Assembly: GCA_016713035.1 (NCBI GenBank)
Contig: JADJPW010000001.1
Location: 434,001-498,000 of the forward strand
Length of the DNA: 64,000 nt
Source: Verrucomicrobiaceae bacterium
Lineage (GTDB): Bacteria; Verrucomicrobiota; Verrucomicrobiia; Verrucomicrobiales; Verrucomicrobiaceae
Reading direction: 5' to 3'
A program made the translations under genes and the position numbers. Positions 9,201 to 17,600 of the stretch are shown in pieces. A model generated the notes under the pieces. That model did no database searches and was not told the origin of the DNA. It saw nothing but the letters and a program-made list of their open reading frames with translations. Every line of letters starts with the position of its first letter. The first letter of the stretch is position 1.

Positions 9201-10270
9201 CTAAGACCGATGGCAAAAAGAAAGGCAAAGGCAAAGCCGCCGCCAAACAGACCGCCGCAGTCGCCAATACCCCGATTCCCGGCTCCGTGCTCTTCCCAGA
9301 CTCCGCAGCGCTCGATCCCACACAGACCCCCATCTCCATCGAAGCATGGGTTTTGCCCGATAAAGCCAGCGGCACCGTCCTCCACCACGGCGGCCCGCTT
9401 CAGGGGCTCGCCCTCGACATCCGCGATAAAAAACCGCAATTCCACATCCGCAGCGATTCCCAGCTCACCACCATCATCAGCGCAGAGGCCCTCAGCGATG
9501 GCTGGCACCACCTCGTCGGCACCCTCGCCGCAGACGGCCAGATCAGCCTCTATCTCGATGGAAAATCCGTCGCCACAGGCAAAGCCAAGCCCCTTCCTGC
9601 CAAGCCCGCACGCCCCCTCTACCTCGGCAATGGTGAAGGAGCCGCAGATGGCAGCGCTGGAGGCTACAGCGGCCTGCTCGATCAGTTTGCCCTTTATCAC
9701 AAAGCCCTCAGCCCCGCCGAAGTGCAGCAGCGCTTCGAAGCCCCCGACTCCAAACCCGCCGATGCCATCCTCTTCTGCAACTTCGACAACGGCGACAGCC
9801 GCGACAGCGGCCCCAATGCCATCCACGGCATCGGCGCAGGCGTGGAGACCGGCAAAGGCAAAGTCGGCGGAGCCCTCTGGTTCAAAGGCGGCGCCACTCC
9901 AGGAGGAGTCGCAGACAAAGGCAGCTTCGTGAAGCACACCTGGGACCGCTTCGTGCCCATCGTCGCCCGCAGCATGGCCCTCGCAGGCAAAACGGTGCTC
10001 GTCAGCGGCCCACCCGACACCATTGATGAAGAATACGCCTTTGAGCGCCTCGCCGCCAAAGACCCCGCCATCCTCAAAGAGCTCGACGAGCAAAACGAAG
10101 CCCTCGAAGGCCGCCGCGGTGCCAAAATGTGGGCCGTCAACGTCGAAACCGGCGAGCAAAGCACCGGCCTCGATCTCACCTCCCCGCCCGTCTGGGACGG
10201 CATCACCATCGCCCAAGGCCGCGTGTACATCAGCACCGTCGATGGCCGCTTGCAGTGCTTCGGGAAGTGA
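6266..10270 (+). CDS. Secreted PQQ-like beta-propeller protein with methyltransferase-like N-terminus and LamG domain
   Basis: The protein has 1334 residues, with signal peptide KRLVLLALLFAPCSPLLAG. Residues 31-125 look like a Rossmann methyltransferase fold (GGIVVHVGCGDGTV resembles SAM motif I). Most of the rest is PQQ-type beta-propeller, seen as repeated blades with WxxP/GKxLW-type strands (for example AFNGTILWEKPI, ATSGKTLWKE, AKDGALIWKYQA). Near residues 970-1000 is a Lys/Ala-rich linker. Residues about 1005-1170 form a LamG/concanavalin-like domain (ISIEAWVLP, GWHHLVGTL, LYLDGK). A final propeller blade follows (MWAVNVETGEQ). A role in carbohydrate binding or surface enzymology is inference; no catalytic site is evident. 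The ATG at 6266 gives the signal peptide; 22 more residues are open upstream. Product class in annotations is usually BamB-like/PQQ-binding. Confidence 0.85.
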   Translation: MKRLVLLALLFAPCSPLLAGEAEDILAQSGVKGGIVVHVGCGDGTVTQKLRANDSYQVQGLTTNPGALGTIRESIHKTGGYGAVAIDAWDGKHLPYIENYVNLLVIEDAGSVSKEEIDRVLAPLGVAMVKKGSSWEKTTKAWPEKMDEWTHYAYDSKGNPTSKDYLVGPPTRMQWVGNPRWSRHHDRMSSVSAKVSSGGRIFYIIDKGSRITILTPPKWTLVARDAFNGTILWEKPIEKWSTHLWPLKSGPTQLARRIVSIGDKVYVTLGIAAPITCLDAATGKVLRTYDQTAGTEEILFRNGTLYALVNKEAWRLNEEFAVKQQSDQKRVETEFNWDGKPRDLLAIDATSGKTLWKETDRIAPITLALDDKRIVYYNGDGLAARDVKTGSVKFTTDPTKRRNLYEFNFAPRVLLHGDVIIYAGGNGEMKGMNADTGKDMWTAPHEKSGYRSLEDLVVAQGLVWNSGNLQGNQSGEYRGFDPITGEKKKSFFPDVPDGTYWFHHRCYMGKATEKYLIPSRTGIEYVDMEKQHWDLNHWVRGACLYGVMPCNGLTYAGPHNCACYPEAKLDGMAVMASEPRYPLPANTPDAERLIKGPAYTDAIVEKEADTGDWPTYRADNARSGAAKSDLKSDLGMAWEVKLTSPLSTTTTAAGLTFVSEVDKHTLHAFDAVSGKPAWHFIAGGRIDSPPSYWKGRVLFGGKDGYVYCLRAKDGALIWKYQAAPAKLSHSAWEMMESVWPVHGSVLVENGLVSCVAGRSCFLDGGLWFYRLDAKTGELRAKKNYDDKDPDTGGDLNDRHKTLQMPVALNDILSSDGKWTYLRTQKIIDDGTRVEVGPISGDFAKQGGAHEGEGSHLFAPMGFLDDSNFHRSYWVYGKSFAGGHAGYYQAGKYAPAGRILVHDDKNVYSYGREAQYYKWTTTMEYTLFSTPKTPPEEAYKTEEATTARQGNSIVLGPDGQPLAQQPPRVENPKKAAKAAAKTDGKKKGKGKAAAKQTAAVANTPIPGSVLFPDSAALDPTQTPISIEAWVLPDKASGTVLHHGGPLQGLALDIRDKKPQFHIRSDSQLTTIISAEALSDGWHHLVGTLAADGQISLYLDGKSVATGKAKPLPAKPARPLYLGNGEGAADGSAGGYSGLLDQFALYHKALSPAEVQQRFEAPDSKPADAILFCNFDNGDSRDSGPNAIHGIGAGVETGKGKVGGALWFKGGATPGGVADKGSFVKHTWDRFVPIVARSMALAGKTVLVSGPPDTIDEEYAFERLAAKDPAILKELDEQNEALEGRRGAKMWAVNVETGEQSTGLDLTSPPVWDGITIAQGRVYISTVDGRLQCFGK

Positions 10271-10299
10271 AGCTGGCTTATTCTCCTCGGCGATAGCCC

Positions 10300-10328
10300 C
10301 TGCCCTGTTGCGCAGCAACAGGGCTACT
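10300..10328. terminator. Hairpin between convergent genes
   Basis: A perfect 10-bp stem (GCCCTGTTGC at 10302-10311 with GCAACAGGGC at 10315-10324) closes a 3-nt loop. It lies between the convergent PQQ gene and aminotransferase gene, followed by TACTTT on the + strand. It probably ends transcription from the left and perhaps from both sides. The T run is weak. Confidence 0.5.
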
Positions 10329-10342
10329 TTAGGCCTGCTAGG

Positions 10343-11497
10343 CTAGCGGTGGGCCAGGGTGGCGAGTTTTTCACCGGCGGCGTTCAGGGTGTCTTCCTTT
10401 TTGGCGAAGTGGAAGCGGATGAAGCGATTTTCCGGCTCGCGGAAGAAGCTGCTGCCTGGGACGCCGGCGACGCCGATGGTTTTGACGAACCATTCGGCGG
10501 CCTCGGTATCCGTGGTGAAGCCCAACGAGGAAATATCGAGTAGGACGTAATAAGCGCCCTGCGGCTCGGTGAATGGGAGCCCTGTGCGACGAAGAAGGGA
10601 GAGGCATACATCCCGCTTCGGGGCGTAGGTGGCAGGGAGAGACGCACAGTAGCTGTCTGGCAGCTCCAGACCGGCGATGGCGGCCTCTTGCAGCGGCGCT
10701 GCGGCTCCGACGGTGAGGAAGTCATGCACCTTGCGTGCCTGCTGAATGATGTGCGGTGCGGCATGGACGTAGCCGAGCCGCCAACCGGTGATGGAGTAGG
10801 TCTTGGACAGCGAATTGCAGGTGATGACGCGGTCTGCGGCTCCAGGGAGCGAATTCATGTACACATGCTCATGCGGTGCATAGACGATGTGCTCGTAGGG
10901 CTCATCCGTGATGACGAAGGCATCATGCTTTTCCGCGAGATCGAGGATGATCTGCAATTCACGGCGAGTGAAGACCTTGCCAGTGGGATTGGATGGATTG
11001 CAGACGATGATGGCTTTCGCCCCTTGGGCAAAGGCGCGAGCGAGCTCCTCTGGATCGAAGTCAAAATGCGGCGCATGCAGCGGGACGTAGATGGGCTGTG
11101 CCCCACTGAGAATGGCGTCTGCGCCGTAGTTCTCGTAAAAGGGTGAAAAGACGATGACCTTATCCCCTGGGTCGCAGCAGGTCATCATGGCGCACATCAT
11201 GGCCTCTGTGCTGCCGCAGGTGACGACGAGGTTCTGATCTGGATCGACCGAGACGCCGGAGAAGTGCGTGATTTTCGCCGCGAGAGCCTGGCGGAAGCGC
11301 GGTGCCCCCCAGGTGACCGCATACTGATGAAAGGCCCCCCGTGTAGCACGCTCCAAGGCGGTGATGATCTCCTCCGGCGGATCAAAATCGGGGAAACCCT
11401 GAGAGAGATTGATCGCGCCATGCTGGTTCGAAAGGCGTGTCATGGCGCGGATGACGGATTCGGTGAAATGGGAAAGGCGGACGGCAGTGGCGGGCAT
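10343..11497 (-). CDS. Class I/II PLP-dependent aminotransferase
   Basis: A fold-type I aminotransferase of about 384 aa. Visible family marks are INLSQGFPDFDPP near the N-terminus, the Asn loop VCNPSNPTGKV, the cofactor-contacting TDEPYEHIVY, the lysine motif CNSLSKTYSITGWRLGY carrying the Schiff-base Lys, and a C-terminal NRFIRFHFAKK with the carboxylate-binding Arg. This pattern is closest to the methionine/kynurenine/glutamine-transaminase (YbdL-like) branch; the substrate cannot be fixed from sequence. The ATG at 11497 is preferred; an in-frame start 7 codons upstream (11518) also exists. It stands alone, convergent with the PQQ gene and 149 bp upstream of (5' to) the giant gene's stop. 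Confidence 0.9.
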   Translation of the reverse strand: MPATAVRLSHFTESVIRAMTRLSNQHGAINLSQGFPDFDPPEEIITALERATRGAFHQYAVTWGAPRFRQALAAKITHFSGVSVDPDQNLVVTCGSTEAMMCAMMTCCDPGDKVIVFSPFYENYGADAILSGAQPIYVPLHAPHFDFDPEELARAFAQGAKAIIVCNPSNPTGKVFTRRELQIILDLAEKHDAFVITDEPYEHIVYAPHEHVYMNSLPGAADRVITCNSLSKTYSITGWRLGYVHAAPHIIQQARKVHDFLTVGAAAPLQEAAIAGLELPDSYCASLPATYAPKRDVCLSLLRRTGLPFTEPQGAYYVLLDISSLGFTTDTEAAEWFVKTIGVAGVPGSSFFREPENRFIRFHFAKKEDTLNAAGEKLATLAHR

Positions 11498-11646
11498 GAT
11501 CGAGAAAAAAGGGCACATGTCCGGTGATGGATGTGTGCCCGATGAGGTCTGGCGGTTAGCGGCTCATGGGAATGATGGAGTCCTATTGTGGCTTGAGTTG
11601 GTGCTTTGGTCGAGTCCTGGCTGATCCAAACTCGCTGGCGCAGAAA

Positions 11647-14600
11647 TCAAGGTGCCAAGGTCACTCCAAGTTTAAAGAATTTCGCGGGTCCTGCGCCGAT
11701 GACAGGATGCGGAATGCAGACGGCCTCATAAGTGCCGTCGTCTGCCAATACGGTTGGCGTCGTGGCGCTGGTCTGCCAGGCGCTCAGATCAGCACTGAAG
11801 TTCGGCGTGTAGGTGAGACCAGCCTGCACGTAATCTTTGCGGCGGATGAAGATGGCGCACCATTCTGGAGCACCGCCGCCGGGTGGTGGGAGTTGGCGGA
11901 CGATGGGCTGCCCGGTGGCGTTGAGGGTGCTACCGGTCAAAACAAGTGCCCCGGTGCCGCTAGCACTCGCTCCAGCCATACCCATGGCGTATTCGAGCAC
12001 GTTCGCGATGCCATCGCCGTCGAAGTCGTCCATCGGGTCGGCATTCGTGGCCCCAGTGATGCCTGTGGCGGCGCTCCACACCGAGTATCCAGATGGGCGG
12101 GTGATTTGGAGGGTGTAGAGCCGCAGTGTGACCTCATCTTCGGCGGTGACTTCGATTTGCACGGTATTGAGGCCGGTTACGAGCGTGACGGGGATGGCGA
12201 GGCCGTTGGTGGTGGTGTATTCGGAGCCGTTCACGCGGTATTGCAGCGTGGCGTTCGTGTTGGCGGTGGTGGCGGTGAGGCTCACGCTGGTGGTGCTCGC
12301 GGTGACGCTGGCGGTGTAGCTCAAGGTGCTGCTGGCAAAGGCGGGCGAGAGCGTGCCGGTGCTCATGGCGAGCGCGGAGAGGTCGGCGTTGTTGCTGAGG
12401 GTGGTGAAGGTCAGATCATCGCCGTTGTCGGTGCCGCCGAGGTTGCTGGCGCTGACGCGGAAATGATACGTGGTGCCGGGAAGCAGCCCGGTGAGCTCCA
12501 GCGAGACATTTTCAGCCGTCACGCCGGAGGGTGCGGTGAGGGTGATGGGCGAGTTGGTGCCGTAGCTGATGCTGGTGCCGCTTTGGAAGAGAGCCGTCGT
12601 GACTGAGCCATTCGGATTGACGGTGGCGTTCAGCGTGGCGGTGGTGGTGCCCACACTCGTCGAGGCAAGGGTGGTGGCGGTAGGCGCGGCGAGATTGATG
12701 TAGGCATAGCGGAGGTCGCTGGCTTGCCAGTAGCTATCACCGGGCTGGTAGGCGATGACGGTAACGAGTCCGGCGGCGTTGATGGTGAGTTTATCGCCAT
12801 TCAATGAAGCGGGCCCGGTGACGATGTAGCGTGCAGGCAGTGCGCTGGAGGCGGTGGCGTTCAACGTGATCGTATCACCCACGGGCACGGTGGAGGGCGC
12901 GGTGAAGCTGAGCGTCTGTGCGGCAGTCAAAGCGGGGAAAATGACCTCCGGTGTGAGCTGGCTACGATCCGCGAGTATGTTTTGGCCGAGATTGTTCCAT
13001 CCTGCGGCCCACAAGCTGCCGTCCACGGCCCGCACCTGTGTAAATGCGGAGCCACTGGTAGGCATGACCACATCCCAGCAGGTCGCCGTTCCGACTTGGC
13101 CTGGTGTGGAGCGGCTTGAATAGGTGCCGGTAGCCAGATAGCCCACGCCATTGGCTCCCCAGGTCCAAAGAGTGCCGTCCGTTCGTGTAGCGGAACTGTG
13201 AAAGGTGGAGGTGTTGATGCTTTTCCAGTTCGTGGCCGTTCCGATTTGCACCGGGGCATTGCGCTGCGAGGTGGTGCCGTCGCCGAGCTGGTTGTTGCTG
13301 TTGATGCCCCAGCCCCAGAGCGTGCCATTGGAGCGCAGCGCTAGCACCTGCGAGTTGCCGACGGCCACGCGGGTCCAGTCGGTGAAGGTGCCGATCTGCG
13401 TGGGGACGAGGCGCTGCGTGGTGTCATTCTGGCCGACCTGGCCGTTCGTATTGACTCCCCAGTCCCAAAGCGTGCCATTGGTCTTTTTCGCCACGGAAAA
13501 GGTGCCGTAGCTGGTGTAGGCCTGCTCCCAGTCGGTATCACTGCCCACTTGCACGGGCACGGTGGAAGCAGTGGTGCTGTTGTTACCGAGTTGGCCATTC
13601 CCATTCGCGCCCCAGGCCCACAGCGTGCCATCTGCCTTCACCGCGAGCGAGTGCGTGTTCCCAGCAGAGACTTGCTGCCAGTCATCATCCGTGCCGACTT
13701 GGAAAAGGAAGCTGTGATTCGCCGTGGCACCATCTCCGAGCTGGCCGCTGGTGTTGAAGCCCAGTCCCCAAAGTGTGCCGTCCTGCCGGATGGCGAGCAG
13801 ATTGCTGTTTCCGCCGGAAATTTGCCGCCACGGGCCGCTGGCGAGTCGCACGGGTGTGTGATGCGGCGAACTATCCGAGCTACTGATGCCGAGCTGGCCG
13901 ATGCTGTTCGACCCCACGCTCCACAGGCTACCGTCTTCACGCAAAAAGTAGCTGACGGCATTCGCTCCCACGGCGCTGCTCACCGCGCCGAGATTGGCGG
14001 CCAGCGGGCGCATGAGTCGCGGTAGGAATCCATTTTGACCGCTGTTATTGCTGCCCCAGGCTCGCAGCGCACTGTCTGTGGTCGTGGCGAGGCTGAAATT
14101 CGTCCCTGCGGCCACCTCCTGCCAGTTCACCGCCGTGCCGATCTGCTGCGGCGTGTTGCCGCGTGCCGTCGGATCGATGATTCCCTGCCCAAGCTGGCCG
14201 AAGACATTCGCGCCCCAGCTCCAAAGTGTGCCATCGCTGCGGGTGGCGAGCATGTGCGAGGCACCGGCGATGATTTTGCTCCAAGTTGTTACGCTACCGA
14301 GCTGCGTTGGCGCATTGCTCGTGGTCAGTGAGCCGTCGCCGAGCTGGCCGCTCCCATTTGCACCCCAGGTCCACAACGAGCCGTCCGTGCGCAGTGCGGC
14401 GGAGAAGGCCGTGCCCGCCATCACGCGGCTCCAACTTGTGACACTGCCGATCTGCACCGGTGCGCTGCGCAGTGTGGTGCTGGCATCGCCGAGCTGGCTA
14501 TTAGTATTCTGCCCCCAGGCCCACAGCGTGCCATTCGCCCGCAGCGCGAGGGTGAAATCACCGCCTGCATGCAGATGATCCCCATCGGTGCTCCAAGTCG

Positions 14601-17600
14601 TCAGCGTGCCGATCTGCGTCGGGGTGGAGTAAATCGTCGTGGTCGTGTTCCCCTGCCCCACTTGGCCGTTGCCATTGGCTCCCCAGGCCCAGAGTGTGCC
14701 ATCGGTTTTCACGGCGACGCAGTGATTCGCTCCCGCCACGACCCAGGCCCATGTCGTCTCCGTGCCGATCTGTGTTGGCGAGGTGTATTGTGTCGTCGTG
14801 GTGCTGCCCTGGCCGATTTGGCCGTTGTTATTCCGGCCCCAGGCCCAAAGGGTGCCATCTGTGCGTGTGCCCAGCGCATGATCCGTGCCGCAGCTCACCT
14901 GCCGCCACGTCGCCACTATTCCCACCTGCACCGGCGTGCGCCGCGTGGACAGGCTGCCATCACCGATCATACCATAGGTATTGATGCCCCAGCCCCACAG
15001 CGTTCCATTGGCCCGGATGCCTAGCGCCCACTCTACAGCCTTGCTGGCGCTGATCTGTGCAAAACCCGTATTCGCCGCCGCGAGCACAAAGGTCTGATAC
15101 TTTGGCAAAGCGGTCCCAGCCGTCGCTTTGATGGTCACGGTGCCGGGTGTGGAGGTCAAAGTGACCGTGTTTCCACTCACGCTGGCACTCGCAGCTCCGG
15201 CGACGATTTCGTAACTCACTGCCGAAGCTCCGCTGGAGGTCGCATTGAGCGTGAAAGCCGGATCACCGACGTATTTCACTCCAATGGCCTCAAACGTGAT
15301 CACCTCGCTCACAGCAGTCAAAGTGATGTCATTGCCATCTCCTCCGCTGTAGCTGATTTCGAAGGTGCGCGGCGTCGCTCCCTCCAAAGCGGTGAGCAGA
15401 CTGCCTTCGGGCTTGTTCGCGAAAATGCCGCTCACAAGCAGAAAACCGGTATTATCGACCAACTTGAGCACCTGACCCGCCGTGGGCGTAAAACCGAGCG
15501 TGATGAGCGGCGAGCCGCTGGCGGAAAACTCGTTGGAAACGATCGGGACGGTCGTCGGTGTATCAAAATGGATCGCCGAGCTGGTGGTGAAGGTCTGATT
15601 GATGCCGCTGGTAGTTCCCTGAGCATTTTGCACCACGAGGCGGTAATGATACGTCGTGAGCGGATTGCCAGAAAGCGCCGCTGTGACCGCAGTGATGGCG
15701 CTGCCTGCGGCGAGATTCTGTGTGGGCGTGACCTGGCCATAAGAGGGCGTGAGGCCGTATTGGAACCAATAACTCGTGGCAAGGCCACCCGGCATCACGC
15801 GACCATTCAGCGTCGCTCCGGTGGCGATCACCGCCGTGGCAGGATCGCTAAACGCCTCCGGCATGGAGATGTTGTTCACCGTCAAGGTGTGCGAGCTAGT
15901 GCCGAGATTCGCGCCGGTTTGATTGAGGAGCTGCACGATGATCGTCTCCGCTGGCTCGGGGAGCTGGTCTTGCACGATGGTGATGGGGATTGTCTTGCTC
16001 GTTTCGCCGCTGGCGAAGTTCAGCACGCCATTGGCGAGTGAGAAGTCGATGCCATTGCCCGCTGCGGAGCCGCCATTCACGCGATACTGCACGCTGGCGG
16101 TGCCCGTGGAGGTGCCAGAACGGTTCACCGCAAGGTTATAGGTGCCCACGGCCTCGTTCGTCGTGGCGGTGGCGGCAGCAAAACCCACGCTCATGCTGCT
16201 GAAGCTGTCATTGTCACCCAGCAGCATCGTGGCGCTGCCCACACGCACGCCGTAGCTGCCGCTGGTGAGCGTCATGATGATGGACTCGGTGCCCTCGGGA
16301 ACTGTATCGACGATCGCAGCCACATTCACATACACGCCTGTGCTGCCCGCCGGGATCGTCGCGGTGCCGCTGAGCGCGGTGTAATCGACGCCCTCGGTGG
16401 CCGTGCCACTCATCGTGTAGTTCACCACGAGGTCCGCCGTGGTGCTCCCGCGTCGGCTGATGAAAAAGTCCTCGGTGGTGACGGTGGTGGACTCGGTGAA
16501 CGGCGCGGTGAGGCCGCTGGTGCCGTCTCCCACATTCACCTCCACTGTGGGCTGATCCGCATCGTAGATCCAGGCAGTGGCGCTTTGAAATTGCCCCGCC
16601 AGCGGTGAATAGCCCGTGCCAGTGGTCAGCGTGAGTACGACGGACTCCGCGTCCTCCAAAGCCGTGTCCGCGAGCATGCTCACGGTGATCGTCTTGCTCG
16701 TGTCAGCGGCTGCAAAGGCGATGGTGCCCGGCAGCGCGGTGAAGTCCGTGCCGCTCGTGGCCGTGCCGGTGATCGTGTAATTCACCGTGATGGCCGCGCC
16801 GCTGGCCGGACGGCGAATGTTGAAGACCGCGCCAGCTGCGGAGCCGCTCGCAGGCTCAGTGCCGCTGCCGGTATCCAGCTCGACATACATCTGCGAGGCG
16901 TCATTATCCGTGATGGAAAGGGTGGCGCTCTGCGTGGCCGGATTGATGAAATACTCACGTGTCGTGCGGAGCTGCAAAATGACATCCTGCGTGCCTTCAT
17001 CCAGCGCATCGTCAAACGGAATGATCTCCACCGTCGTGCTCGCGAGGCCCACAGGGATCGTGGCACGGCCTTCCAGGCGGCGATAATCCGAGCCCAGCAC
17101 CGCACGACCATTCACACCATAATCGACGATCAGCGCCGCTGCCGTGCTGCCGGTGCGAGTGATGGTAAAGACCCCCTTGTCATTTCCGGTCTCGCTCGCC
17201 GCTGCATCTGTCGCCACGATGCTCACCGTGGGCATATCGTCATCATTCAGCGTGCTCGTCACGGCCTGCGCGGTGCCGTTGCGATTGTAGGCCGCGTTGC
17301 TCGCCACCGTGCAAATGATCGTCTCCGTCGTCTCGATGTCGCTGTCATTGATCGGCGTGATGGTGAAGGTCGTGCTGGAACTCCCTGCGGGGATACTCAC
17401 ACTCGCCGCCGCTGTGTAATCCGTGTTTCGCGTGGCGGTGCCGGTGTAGCTGAGGCTCACATTCAGAGCTGCCGCCGTGACTCCGGTGCGCTCCAGCAGC
17501 ATTGTCAGAGTATCTGTGCCAGCTTCATGGCCGGAATCATCCACCGGCGTGATTTTCACTACCGGCAGATTGTTTTCGTCATCGGTGATCGCCACCACGG

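Noticed and set aside
9125..10318. 397-codon open frame on the minus strand
   Set aside because: It is the shadow of the PQQ/LamG gene; long antisense frames are expected in GC-rich DNA with strong codon bias.
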